Of a stretch of 64,000 nucleotides of DNA, positions 37,489 to 45,653 are shown in pieces. This stretch comes from Brevundimonas sp. SH203. Its GTDB lineage: Bacteria > Pseudomonadota > Alphaproteobacteria > Caulobacterales > Caulobacteraceae. The translations under genes were made by a program, and so were the position numbers. Location of the stretch: the NCBI RefSeq assembly GCF_002157625.1, contig NZ_BDMM01000002.1, positions 124,001 through 188,000 on the forward strand. The letters run 5' to 3'. Within the stretch, counting starts at the first letter, position 1. Every line of letters begins with the position of its first letter. The notes beneath the pieces were generated by a model. It was not told the DNA's origin. It searched no databases and worked only from the letters and a program-made list of their open reading frames with translations.

Positions 37489-39063
37489 ATGTCGCTCTCA
37501 TTGGTCAAGCCGCAACACACTGAACTGAAGCCCCGCATCGTCGTGTTCGGCGTCGGGGGCGCCGGCGGCAACGCCGTGAACAATATGATCGACGCCGGTC
37601 TGGAGGGCGTCGAGTTCGTCGTCGCCAATACGGACGCGCAACACCTCAGCTTCGCCAAGACGGATCGCCGCATCCAGTTGGGCGAAACCATCACACAGGG
37701 CCTGGGCGCGGGCGCCCACCCCGAAGTCGGCATGAACGCCGCCGAGGAATCCGCCGACGAGATCCATCAGCATCTCGAAGGCGCCCATATGGTGTTCATC
37801 ACCTGCGGCATGGGCGGCGGCACCGGCACGGGCGCCGCGCCGGTCATCGCCAAATGCGCGCGCGATCGCGGCATCCTGACCGTCGGTGTCGTGACCAAGC
37901 CTTTCACCTTCGAAGGTCGTCACCGGATGCGCCTGGCCGACGCGGGCGTCGCCGAGCTGCAACGCTATGTCGACACCCTGATCGTCATTCCGAACCAGAA
38001 CCTGTTCCGCGTCGCCAACGAACGCACGACCTTCGCCGACGCCTTCGGCATGGCCGACCAGGTGCTGCATTCGGGCGTGCGCTCGATCACCGACCTGATG
38101 ATCCTGCCCGGCCTGATCAATCTGGACTTCGCCGACGTGCGCGCCGTCATGTCCGAAATGGGCAAGGCGATGATGGGCACGGGCGAGGCGACCGGCGACG
38201 ACCGCGCCCTGCTGGCCGCCCAGAACGCCATCGCCAACCCGCTGCTGGACGAAACCAGCCTGAAGGGCGCCAAGGCCGTGCTGGTCAACATCACCGGCGG
38301 TCTGGACATGACCCTGCTGGAAGTCGATGAGGCCGCCAACGCGATCAGCGCGGAAGTGGACGGCGACGCCAACATCATCTTCGGCGCCGCCTTCGATCCT
38401 GCGCTGGACGGCAAGATCCGCGTCTCCGTGGTCGCCACCGGGATGGACGAGGGCGAGGTGCGTCGCATCGAGCCGATCGCGCCTCAGGCCTCGGCTCCGC
38501 TGGCCAACCATGACGCCCGCCGCGCCGCCGGCGGTCATTATGGCGCGCAGACCTCGCGTGCGCCCGAGCCGACGCGCGAAACCTATCGCGAGCCGGTTCG
38601 CGCCGAGGCGCCCGAGCCGCGCATCGAACCGGCGCCGGTCGTGCCGACCTTTCAGGCCCCGCCTGCCCGCGAGCCGGAACCGCGCCCCGAGCCGGTGATC
38701 CGCGTCGCCGAGCCGCAACCGCGCACCCTGGACCCTATCGTCGATCCGTGGGTCGAGGAATATGAAACCCGCGCGCCCGCCGCCAGCCGCGCGCCGCAGG
38801 GCGACCTGTACGGCGAGCGGGCGGCGTCCCAGCCGCAGCCTCAGGCCGACGACGGCTATGACGACCGCGATCATCGCCGCAGCGGCTGGAGCCTGTTCGG
38901 CCGCGGCAAGCGCACCCAGCCGCAGGCCGACATGGGCTATGCGCCCCAGCACAGCCATCAGACGCGCGGCTCGGCCCAGGCCGCGCAGCAGCCGGAACCG
39001 GAGGCGGGACAGGCCGATGACGACCTGGAAATCCCATCCTTTCTCCGCCGGCTGGCGAACTAG
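37489..39063 (+). CDS. ftsZ: cell division GTPase FtsZ
   Basis: Tubulin homologue forming the Z-ring. 524 aa. N-terminal GTPase core: [14 protein letters not shown] at 21-34, tubulin signature [10 protein letters not shown] at 109-118, T7-loop region [11 protein letters not shown]. After the core (about residue 325) comes a long linker of roughly 180 residues rich in Pro, Glu, Arg and Ala with [12 protein letters not shown]-like repeats, then the conserved tail [13 protein letters not shown] that binds FtsA and other partners. Long linkers are known in Caulobacter FtsZ. Own upstream control region with terminator in front. Confidence 0.97.
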   Translation: MSLSLVKPQHTELKPRIVVFGVGGAGGNAVNNMIDAGLEGVEFVVANTDAQHLSFAKTDRRIQLGETITQGLGAGAHPEVGMNAAEESADEIHQHLEGAHMVFITCGMGGGTGTGAAPVIAKCARDRGILTVGVVTKPFTFEGRHRMRLADAGVAELQRYVDTLIVIPNQNLFRVANERTTFADAFGMADQVLHSGVRSITDLMILPGLINLDFADVRAVMSEMGKAMMGTGEATGDDRALLAAQNAIANPLLDETSLKGAKAVLVNITGGLDMTLLEVDEAANAISAEVDGDANIIFGAAFDPALDGKIRVSVVATGMDEGEVRRIEPIAPQASAPLANHDARRAAGGHYGAQTSRAPEPTRETYREPVRAEAPEPRIEPAPVVPTFQAPPAREPEPRPEPVIRVAEPQPRTLDPIVDPWVEEYETRAPAASRAPQGDLYGERAASQPQPQADDGYDDRDHRRSGWSLFGRGKRTQPQADMGYAPQHSHQTRGSAQAAQQPEPEAGQADDDLEIPSFLRRLAN

Positions 39064-39098
39064 GACACCGCGATCCTGAACCCAGGGTCCGACCGGGA

Positions 39099-39125
39099 CG
39101 CCCCGAGGCCGCAAGCTTCGGGGCG
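39099..39125 (+). terminator. hairpin after ftsZ, terminator-like
   Basis: CGCCCCGA (39099-39106) pairs with TCGGGGCG (39118-39125), loop 11 nt, 36 nt after the ftsZ stop. No T-tract follows, so termination strength is doubtful. The rest of the 192-bp ftsZ-lpxC gap is AT-richer near 39160-39200 and may hold the lpxC promoter; no consensus is confident. Confidence 0.5.
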
Positions 39126-39255
39126 TTCGGCGTTTCAGGCGGGGCCTGACGGCGTGTATCAGACCGAAACAATCCGAAACCGGACTTTGGTTTTAGGCTT
39201 GCTGCGCGGCCGCTACAGGGAAGGCGGGGCGTAATCCGCAAGGCGTGCGGACGCA

Positions 39256-40176
39256 TTGAGAGAAGCGAGTTTGGGTTTGTCGGTCAGAAACGACCATCAC
39301 GAACGCACCATCGTCGCGCCGGCCATCATCGCCGGCGTCGGGGTGCATACCGGCCGTCGGGTGCGGCTGGCGGTTCGTCCTGCGCCGTCGGGCGCGGGCA
39401 TCGTCTTCGTGCGCACGGATGTCGCCGACCGCGACAACCGCATTCCCGTGTCGGGCGAGGCCGTGGTGGACGCGCGCCTGAACACCATGATCGCCAACGG
39501 CGACGACGTGCGCCTGTCGACCATCGAACATCTGATGGCCGCCTTCTCGGCCCTGGGCGTGTCGAACGCCGTGGTCGAGGTGGATGGGCCGGAGTTGCCG
39601 ATCCTGGACGGGTCGGCGCTGGAGTTCGTGCGTCTGCTGGATCGGGCGGGCTTCCGTCCCCAGCCGCAGCCGCAGCGCTACATCGAGATTCTGGAGACGG
39701 TCCATGTGGTCGAGGGCGACAAGCACGCCGCCCTGATGCCCTGCGACCGTTTCGAAATGCGGTTCGAGATCGACTTCCCGTCCAAGGTGATCGGCAACCA
39801 GATCATCGACTTCGTCGTGGACGAGGCGACGTTCCGGCGCGAGATCATGGCCTGCCGCACCTTCGGCTTCGCCCATGAGGTCGAGGCGCTGCGCAAGGCC
39901 GGTCTGGCGCGCGGCGGTTCTCTGGAGAACGCCGTGGTCATCGACGGGGACGAGATCCTGAACCCTGGCGGCCTGCGGATGGAGCGCGAATTCGTGCGGC
40001 ACAAGGCGTTGGACGCCATCGGCGACCTGTATGTGCTGGGTGCGCCGTTGCTGGGCCGTTACGAAGGCTACAAGGCCGGGCACGCCCTGAACAACAAGCT
40101 CGTGCGCGCGCTGCTAGCCGCCCCCCACGCCTGGCGCGAAGTGACGCGCGTGCCGGAGTTGGCTCAGGCGGGCTAA
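39256..40176 (+). CDS. lpxC: UDP-3-O-acyl-N-acetylglucosamine deacetylase
   Basis: Zinc amidase for the committed step of lipid A synthesis, cytoplasmic. 306 aa. Zinc and catalytic residues are visible: E-H in STIEHLMAAF, H and D in RHKALDAIGDL, and the catalytic His of GYKAGHALNNK. HTGRRVRL near the N-terminus and PILDGSALEFV are family motifs. The start is uncertain: TTG 39256 is used here, but an in-frame TTG at 39271 preceded by GAGAGAAG is equally plausible (301 aa). Its stop overlaps that of the convergent gene by 4 nt. Confidence 0.93.
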   Translation: MREASLGLSVRNDHHERTIVAPAIIAGVGVHTGRRVRLAVRPAPSGAGIVFVRTDVADRDNRIPVSGEAVVDARLNTMIANGDDVRLSTIEHLMAAFSALGVSNAVVEVDGPELPILDGSALEFVRLLDRAGFRPQPQPQRYIEILETVHVVEGDKHAALMPCDRFEMRFEIDFPSKVIGNQIIDFVVDEATFRREIMACRTFGFAHEVEALRKAGLARGGSLENAVVIDGDEILNPGGLRMEREFVRHKALDAIGDLYVLGAPLLGRYEGYKAGHALNNKLVRALLAAPHAWREVTRVPELAQAG

Positions 40177-40943
40177 GCCCCGATCACCGAGATCAAACGG
40201 CCGAAGTCCGGCTCGTTCTGCTGGAAGGCGCGGCGGTTCGAGTAGAACCGTTCTGCGTCCGCGCAGGTGTCGTGTCCGGTCCAGACCGCCTGACCGACGC
40301 CGGCCTGCTGAAGCCGCCACAGGACGAAGCCGGGCAGGTCGAACCGGCGTTTTTCGGCCGTTTCACCCGGCTGGAAGAAGCGATCGCTGCCGGGATCGTG
40401 GTGGACGAACCGTTCTTCGAAATCCACGCCGACCTCATAGCTGGCGGGCGCGATGCAGGGGCCGACGACGGCCAGGACGCGGCGCGGCGCGGCGCCCAGC
40501 GCCTGCATGGCCGAGACGGCGGAATGGATCACGCCGCCCAGGGCGCCCTTCCATCCCGCATGGACGGCGGCGACGATGCGGGTTTCGGGATCGGCCATCA
40601 GAATCGGCGCGCAGTCGGCGGTCAGGACCGAACACAACAGGCCCGGCTCTGTCGAGACGACGGCGTCGCCTTCGGGCCGGTCGCCGTTCCAGGGGGCATC
40701 CGCCACGCGGGCTACGGCGGAGTGTATCTGATAGCAGCCGTTCAGATGCCCCGCCTCGGCGCCGAAATGGGCGGCGACACGGCGGCGGTTTTCCGTGACG
40801 GCGGCGGGGTCGTCCTGTGATCCGACGCCCGCGTTAAGCCCATGATAGAGGCCGGTCGAGACGCCGCCGGCGCGGGTGAAGAAGCCGTGGGCGACGCCGG
40901 CGGCGGTCAGCAGCGGATGGGTTATGGGGGCCAAGTCGGTCAT
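40173..40943 (-). CDS. pgeF: PgeF/YfiH-family laccase-domain protein
   Basis: 256 aa. Cytoplasmic; in E. coli the homologue removes wrongly made UDP-MurNAc-L-Ser from the peptidoglycan precursor pool, and family members also act as purine nucleoside phosphorylases. Zinc-ligand motifs are complete: QIHSAV, LTADCAPILMAD, VHAGWKGALGG. N-terminal AHGFFTRAGGVSTGLYHGLNAG is typical. Position next to lpxC and the cell wall cluster fits a precursor-editing role, which remains inferred. First of a minus-strand group read lgt, methyltransferase, pgeF. Confidence 0.9.
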   Translation of the reverse strand: MTDLAPITHPLLTAAGVAHGFFTRAGGVSTGLYHGLNAGVGSQDDPAAVTENRRRVAAHFGAEAGHLNGCYQIHSAVARVADAPWNGDRPEGDAVVSTEPGLLCSVLTADCAPILMADPETRIVAAVHAGWKGALGGVIHSAVSAMQALGAAPRRVLAVVGPCIAPASYEVGVDFEERFVHHDPGSDRFFQPGETAEKRRFDLPGFVLWRLQQAGVGQAVWTGHDTCADAERFYSNRRAFQQNEPDFGRLISVIGA

Positions 40944-40955
40944 GACAGCCTTCTA

Positions 40956-42041
40956 TCAGACGTCCCAGCCGGGCACGACCAGGGCGCGGGGGGCGAAGAT
41001 GACGGCGGCCTTGAACAGGTCGCCCATCTGGTCGTCGGCGGTCAGGCGATGAAGCTGACGCTCGATCACCGGCGCGGCGGCGGGGCGGGCGGTCTTCAAC
41101 GCCTCGGCGCGGGCGTGGACGCCCAGACGCCACAGGAACTCGCCCTGCGTCAGGCAGCCGGTGACGTCGGCGCCGGTGTGGACGGCGGCCTCCAGCACGG
41201 CGGGGAAGTCGGCCCACTGGGTCAGGTCCGCCATGCCGGGATCGGCGAGGGGATCGACCTTCCGGTGGCGGTGCAGCGCCTGAAGCGTGTCGCCCGCCTC
41301 GGGCCGGGCGCGGCCGTAGTCGATCAGCAGGGCGGCGCCGGATGCGGCCTTCGTCAACAGGCCCAGGTCGCGGCCGAAGATCGCCTGCTGGTCCGAAATC
41401 TCGACCACGCCGCCCGGCGGCACGTCGAAGTCCGGCTTTCGGAAGCCGCCCGTGATGGCGGCCAGGCCGAAGATCAGTTCTCCGTCGTCATCGACGCCGA
41501 TGCGACGTTCGGCCCAGCCGTCCGGGGTGCGGACGAACTGGCGGGCGGGCAGGCAGTCCAGCACCTCGTTGGCGATCAGGATGACCGGGGCGTCCGTGTC
41601 GATCTGGTCCAGGCCCCGCACCCAGCGCGGCGACAGATCGGCGCCGGCCAGGGCCCTGGCCTGAAGATCGCGCAAGGGGCCGCTGGGTTCGATCAGGATC
41701 AGGTCGCAGGCTTCCAGAAAGCCGGGGGCCAGGCGGGCCGCTCTCAGGGCGTCGGTCATCAGCGTGCCGTCGCCGGGACCGACCTCGACCAGGCGGAACC
41801 GCTCGGGCGCGCCCAGCCGGTTCCAGGTCTCGACCGCCCACAGGCCGATCAGTTCGCCGAACATCTGGCTGACCAGGGGGGCGGTGATGAAGTCGCCGCG
41901 CGCGCCCAGATCGGGACGGGCGGCGTAATAGCCGCCCTTTGGGTCGTGCAGGCAGCGGGTGACATAGTCGGCGACGGTCATCGGACCCGTCAGGGCGATC
42001 TCGCGCGCCAGACGGGCCTTCAGGGTTTCGGGCCGGCTCAT
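40956..42041 (-). CDS. MidA/NDUFAF7-like SAM-dependent methyltransferase
   Basis: 361 aa. Class I SAM methyltransferase with the MidA signature: N-terminal YVTRCLHDPKGGYYAARPDLGARGDFITAP, SAM loop RLVEVGPGDGTLMTDALRA, VILIANEVLDCLPARQFV. The mitochondrial homologue NDUFAF7 methylates an arginine of a complex I subunit; the bacterial substrate is not known. Its ATG overlaps the lgt stop by 4 nt, and pgeF follows after 12 nt, so the three form an operon. Confidence 0.9.
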   Translation of the reverse strand: MSRPETLKARLAREIALTGPMTVADYVTRCLHDPKGGYYAARPDLGARGDFITAPLVSQMFGELIGLWAVETWNRLGAPERFRLVEVGPGDGTLMTDALRAARLAPGFLEACDLILIEPSGPLRDLQARALAGADLSPRWVRGLDQIDTDAPVILIANEVLDCLPARQFVRTPDGWAERRIGVDDDGELIFGLAAITGGFRKPDFDVPPGGVVEISDQQAIFGRDLGLLTKAASGAALLIDYGRARPEAGDTLQALHRHRKVDPLADPGMADLTQWADFPAVLEAAVHTGADVTGCLTQGEFLWRLGVHARAEALKTARPAAAPVIERQLHRLTADDQMGDLFKAAVIFAPRALVVPGWDV

Positions 42042-42913
42042 GCCTCGGCGGCGGCCGGCGGACGCTTCCAGGCGCGCCAGATCAGCCAGGCGCCGACCAG
42101 GATCATCGGGATCGACAGCATCATCCCCATAGTCAGGCCCAGCGGGAAGTTCGGCATGCCGAAGTCCGGCTCGCGCACATTCTCCAGCGCCGCGCGGCAG
42201 ACGCCGTAGCCGACCAGGAACAGGCCGGTGATATAGCCCGGTTTCTTCAGCAGATCGAACTTCCAGATCGCGATGGACAGGATGGAGAACAGGACCACGC
42301 CCTCAAGCCCCGCCTCGTAGAGCTGGCTGGGATGGCGCGGCGCGTCGCCGGCGGGGCAGAAGCCGTACATCTGCTGGATGCGGGCGTTGCAGAAACGGAT
42401 GGCCCAGGGAACGGTCGTCTCGCGGCCCCACAGTTCGCCGTTTATGAAGTTGGCCAGCCGCCCGAACATCAGGCCGATGGGCACGACCGGCGCGACCATG
42501 TCGCCCAGGCGCAGCATGTCGATCTTCTGGCTGCGGGCGTAGAGGACGATGGCCAGGCAGACGCCCAGGAAGCCGCCGTGGAAGCTCATCCCGCCGGTCC
42601 ACAGCTGGAACAGCTCCAGCCGCTCGCCCCAGCCGTGGCCGGTAAACAGCTGGCCGTACATGACCGGCTTGTAGAAGAGGGCGTAGCCCAGTCGCCCGCC
42701 CAGGATGATGCCCAGCACGATCCACAGCACCAGGTCGTCCAGCTGGTTCGACGTAATCGGCGCCTTGCCCGGCGCCCACAGCCGCTGCGTCCTGGCCAGA
42801 CGCGCCGCATACCACCAGCCCAGCACGATGCCAGCGACATAGGCCAGGGCGTACCATCGGATCGGCAGCGGTCCCAGATGGATCAGGACCGGATCGAATT
42901 CGGGAAAGGGCAA
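42038..42913 (-). CDS. lgt: prolipoprotein diacylglyceryl transferase
   Basis: Inner-membrane enzyme that adds diacylglycerol to the lipobox Cys of prolipoproteins, first step of lipoprotein maturation. 291 aa from TTG 42913, chosen because GAGGA lies 7 nt upstream and it gives MPFPEFDPVLIHLGPLPIRWY, the family N-terminus; an upstream TTG would add 12 odd residues. About seven membrane segments. Motifs: MSFHGGFLG and the Lgt signature GRLANFINGELWGR. Possible clients in this window are the lipobox proteins at 18288, 52849 and 59154. Confidence 0.95.
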   Translation of the reverse strand: MPFPEFDPVLIHLGPLPIRWYALAYVAGIVLGWWYAARLARTQRLWAPGKAPITSNQLDDLVLWIVLGIILGGRLGYALFYKPVMYGQLFTGHGWGERLELFQLWTGGMSFHGGFLGVCLAIVLYARSQKIDMLRLGDMVAPVVPIGLMFGRLANFINGELWGRETTVPWAIRFCNARIQQMYGFCPAGDAPRHPSQLYEAGLEGVVLFSILSIAIWKFDLLKKPGYITGLFLVGYGVCRAALENVREPDFGMPNFPLGLTMGMMLSIPMILVGAWLIWRAWKRPPAAAEA

Positions 42914-42973
42914 GGGGCGTTCCTCATCAATACGCCCCCGCTTTAGCAAGCTAGGTGTGTGCCGTCGCTGATT

Positions 42974-43267
42974 TTACCACTGACCATTGAGCGCCTCAGA
43001 TATGCGTCCGGGATTGACGTTTAGACGCCCAGCAATTTCAGCGGACGAGAGCGTCGATGTCGCCGCGATCAATCTTGCGCGATTTCCAAGTCGCGGCGTC
43101 ATCTTCACAGACTTTTTTTGAACCCGGCGAGCGGGGCGAGCGCGAAACATCTGGGGAATAACAACATCCTCAATTGCATCCGCTGCGTCTCCTGGGGCGA
43201 TCGCTCCAGTTCGAAGGTCGTGGGCGAGAAGGGTTAGGATACGGCGGGCTGTAGCAATATCGCTCAT
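42974..43267 (-). CDS. small protein with C-terminal helix-turn-helix-like motif
   Basis: 97 aa from ATG 43267 (MSDIATARRILTLLAHDL); a TTG 33 nt upstream is less likely. A basic middle (RPARRVQKKSVK) precedes LIAATSTLSSAEIAGRLNVNPGRISEALNG, which reads as a helix-turn-helix (A-G/S at the turn, RISEALNG as recognition helix). Codon use is less GC-rich than neighbours. It is divergent from ubiK, and a 7-bp inverted repeat lies between them. It could be a small transcription regulator; no family recognised. Confidence 0.6.
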   Translation of the reverse strand: MSDIATARRILTLLAHDLRTGAIAPGDAADAIEDVVIPQMFRARPARRVQKKSVKMTPRLGNRARLIAATSTLSSAEIAGRLNVNPGRISEALNGQW

Positions 43268-43369
43268 GTGAAATCCAAAGTTCGTCGAACAATGTTTCAA
43301 ATGGGGTGCTCGCTCTAGCTTTCAAGATCGCCTTGATGGCTTCCGCGAAGCAGCAGAAAGAAAGGTTTC

Positions 43370-43389
43370 GTTCACCATAGTCGGTGAAC
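43370..43389. promoter_or_regulatory. 7-bp inverted repeat between HTH gene and ubiK
   Basis: GTTCACC (43370-43376) and GGTGAAC (43383-43389) with a 6-nt spacer form a dyad suited to a dimeric regulator. It is in the 154-bp divergent gap between the small HTH-like gene and ubiK, 33-52 bp from the ubiK start. GTTAAC follows at about 43394. Role as operator is inferred. Confidence 0.45.
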
Positions 43390-43421
43390 CTTCGTTAACG
43401 CCGTCGAGGTCGGAGGCCGCC

Positions 43422-43697
43422 ATGCAGACCCGCAATCCCATCCTGGACGAGTTCGCCAAACTGACGACCGGCGCCATGGGGCTGGCCCAGGCGGCGGGCG
43501 AAGAGGCCAAGACCGCCTGGCGCGCCCAGGCTGACCGGATCGCCGCCGAAATGGACCTGGTCCGGCGCGACGAGTTCGATGTGCTGAAGGACGAGATCGC
43601 CGCCCTGCGCGCCGAGATCGCGGCGCTGAAAGCCGTCGGCAAGCCTGTCGAGGGAACGTCCACAGATGGAACTCAACCCGGGGACGCAGCCGGTTGA
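43422..43697 (+). CDS. ubiK: UbiK-like accessory factor (BMFP family)
   Basis: 91 aa. Small membrane-fusogenic coiled-coil protein; in E. coli UbiK helps the UbiJ-containing ubiquinone biosynthesis complex. N-terminal amphipathic part MQTRNPILDEFAKLTTGAMGLAQAAGEEA, then RRDEFDVLKDEIAALRAEIAALKA, a trimerising coiled coil near 50-72, and a Thr/Gly-rich tail. Matches BMFP (DUF526) layout and length. Preceded by the dyad and a TTAAC element. Confidence 0.88.
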   Translation: MQTRNPILDEFAKLTTGAMGLAQAAGEEAKTAWRAQADRIAAEMDLVRRDEFDVLKDEIAALRAEIAALKAVGKPVEGTSTDGTQPGDAAG

Positions 43698-43700
43698 GCC

Positions 43701-43763
43701 GAATCTGCGAACAGGCTTACCGTTCTGTTAACGCCCGCGACTCGCGCGGACGCAGCTCGAATC
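43701..43763 (+). promoter_or_regulatory. CtrA-like box flanked by two GANTC sites
   Basis: TTAC-CGTTCTG-TTAAC at 43717-43732, one mismatch to the CtrA consensus, with GANTC (GAATC) at 43701-43705 and again at 43759-43763, just upstream of the YbjN-domain gene (start 43774). The pattern parallels the ftsZ and ccrM regions and suggests cell-cycle-timed expression of this gene and coupled proC. Confidence 0.65.
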
Positions 43764-43773
43764 GAGACTATTG

Positions 43774-44277
43774 ATGGATATCGCCCGGCCAGAGGAAATG
43801 GACGTGCCGTTCGACCCGCTTGAGGTCGTCGAGCATGTCCTGACGGCCGAGAACCTGCCTTTCGACCGCACCGACGACGGCGACCTGGCCTTCGCCCTGG
43901 CCGGCGACTGGAAGGATTACGAGTTGTGGTTCGCCTGGCGGCCCGAGGGCGACTGCCTTCAACTGTGCTGCGCCCTGGACCTGAAGGTGGCCAAGAGCCG
44001 CAAGACGGCGGCCTATGAACTGGTCGGCCTGATCAACCAGCGCACCTGGATGGGCCATTTCGAGGTCTGGGCCGAGGACGGCGAGATCGTCTTCCGCCAT
44101 TCGCTGGCCCTGCCGATGGGCGAACGCCCGACGCTGGCCCAGGCGGCCTCGATGATCGACGCGGCCATCGAGGCGTCCGATCGCTACTATCCGGCGTTCG
44201 ACTTCATGGTGCGCGGCAACAAGAAGCCGCAGGAGGCCATCGACGCCTGCCTGTTCGAGACCGTCGGCACCGCCTGA
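43774..44277 (+). CDS. YbjN-domain protein
   Basis: 167 aa, soluble and acidic. Contains a YbjN-like fold: VEHVLTAENLPFDRTDDGDLAFALAGDWKDYELWFAWRPEGD then LVGLINQRTWMGHFEVWAEDGEIVFRHSLALP. Such domains resemble type III secretion chaperones; the molecular role is unknown. ATG 43774 chosen over an adjacent TTG at 43771. The stop overlaps the proC start by 1 nt (TGATG). Preceded by a CtrA-like box between two GANTC sites. Confidence 0.85.
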   Translation: MDIARPEEMDVPFDPLEVVEHVLTAENLPFDRTDDGDLAFALAGDWKDYELWFAWRPEGDCLQLCCALDLKVAKSRKTAAYELVGLINQRTWMGHFEVWAEDGEIVFRHSLALPMGERPTLAQAASMIDAAIEASDRYYPAFDFMVRGNKKPQEAIDACLFETVGTA

Positions 44278-45074
44278 TGCGCGTTCCGGGGCCTGTCGTT
44301 CTGGTCGGGTGCGGTCGGCTGGGGTCCGCCATTCTGGAAGGCTGGCTGCTGACCGATACGGTCGCGGCGCAAGACCTGATCGTGCTGAGCCCGTCGGAGA
44401 AACCGGCCGCCGAGGCGGCGCGGGCCAGGGGCGCGCGGATCAATCCGCCGCTGGAAGCCCTGATGCAGGCGGCGGTGATCGTGCTGGCGGTCAAGCCGGC
44501 GAAGTGGCGCGAGGTCATGGCCCCGCTGGCCCCCTTCCTGAACGATCAGGCGGTGATCCTGTCGGTGATGGCGGGCGTCACGGCGCCCAGTCTGGCCGAG
44601 GAGATCGGCGGATGGCCCATCGTGCGGGTCATGCCGACGACCGGCGTGTCGCGCGGACGCGGCGTGGCCTCGGTCTGGTCGGCCGATCCGAAGGCGGAGG
44701 CGCTGGGACGCGATCTGTTCGCCGCGATGGCCGAGACGGTCGTCCTGAAGGACGAGGCCCTGATGGACGCGGCGACCGCGGTGGCCGGATCGGGCGCGGC
44801 CTATTTCTACGCCTTCACCGAGGCGCTGGCGCGGGCGGGAGAGGCGGCCGGGCTGGACGCGGCGACCGCCGACGTCCTGGCGCGCGCCACCCTGCGTTCC
44901 GCGGCGGATTCGATGGGCGAGGACGCGCTGGACGCCCTGATCGGCCGCATCGCCTCGCCCGGCGGTTCGACCCGCGCAGGTCTGGACGCCCTGGATCTGG
45001 ACGGTCGGCTGCAGACGATGCTGGACGACACGGTCTCGGCGGCGGTGCGCCGCAACCGTGAAATGGGCGCCTAG
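44277..45074 (+). CDS. proC: pyrroline-5-carboxylate reductase
   Basis: Last step of proline synthesis: reduces pyrroline-5-carboxylate with NAD(P)H, cytoplasm. 265 aa. N-terminal Rossmann loop VLVGCGRLGSAI (8-19), then the RVMPTTGVSRGRG region, VAGSGAAYFYAFTEALARAGEAAG and GGSTRAGLDAL, which is the P5CR signature near the C-terminus. Translationally coupled to the YbjN gene, so it probably shares its promoter. Confidence 0.93.
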   Translation: MRVPGPVVLVGCGRLGSAILEGWLLTDTVAAQDLIVLSPSEKPAAEAARARGARINPPLEALMQAAVIVLAVKPAKWREVMAPLAPFLNDQAVILSVMAGVTAPSLAEEIGGWPIVRVMPTTGVSRGRGVASVWSADPKAEALGRDLFAAMAETVVLKDEALMDAATAVAGSGAAYFYAFTEALARAGEAAGLDAATADVLARATLRSAADSMGEDALDALIGRIASPGGSTRAGLDALDLDGRLQTMLDDTVSAAVRRNREMGA

Positions 45075-45084
45075 GCCAGAGACC

Positions 45085-45570
45085 TCAAAAGCGGCCGCGC
45101 TCGATCTGGTCGCCGAACCGTTCGAAGGCGCGGTCGGCGTCGCGCCAGACGCTGTAGCCCCAGACGTCGCGCAGATCGGGCGTGAAATAGGAATAGTCAA
45201 CCGGCCGGGTCTGACCGTCCGCCAGCACGATCTCGCCCTTGATCGCGGCGCCGCCGATGGAGACGCTGCGGATCGGATCGAGGCCGGGGCTGCGGCGAAC
45301 CTGTTCGATGGTCGGGCGGTTGGGCTTCAGATCGACCAGCACCAAGTTGGCAGTCGCGCCGGGATAGCGCTGGGCCAGGGCCTTGCCGACCTGGGACTGC
45401 AGACCGGCGATCTGTTCGTTGACGTCGCGGTCGCCCAGCTTGTCGACTTCGCGCCGAAGCTCGGGGCCGACCGTGACGTTGACGGTCGGGGCGGGGACTT
45501 GCGCCTGGGCGATGGTGGCGACGGCGAGGGTGGCCGCCAGCGGCGCGAAGAAGGCGAGTTTACGCATCAC
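45085..45570 (-). CDS. uncharacterised exported protein
   Basis: 161 aa. Signal peptide at about 1-23 (MMRKLAFFAPLAATLAVATIAQA, cleavage before QVP); the second Met may be the real start. The mature part has VNVTVGPELRREVDKLGDRDVNEQIAGLQSQVG, then a beta-rich tail with VSIGGAAIKGEIVLADGQTRPVDYSYFTPDLRDVWGYSVWR. No cysteines in the mature part. No family recognised. Convergent with proC, 10 bp apart. Confidence 0.75.
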   Translation of the reverse strand: MMRKLAFFAPLAATLAVATIAQAQVPAPTVNVTVGPELRREVDKLGDRDVNEQIAGLQSQVGKALAQRYPGATANLVLVDLKPNRPTIEQVRRSPGLDPIRSVSIGGAAIKGEIVLADGQTRPVDYSYFTPDLRDVWGYSVWRDADRAFERFGDQIERGRF

Positions 45571-45653
45571 TTATGATCTCCTTGCCCTGTCGCGCCTAAG
45601 ATGATCCCGAACGCGCGGTTTCGCTAGGGGCGGGCGCAGCAAATCCGCGCGGC

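Noticed and set aside
43385..43398. Possible CtrA box ahead of ubiK ending in TTAAC
   Set aside because: The left half at 7-bp spacing reads GTGA, two mismatches; only a half site is supported.
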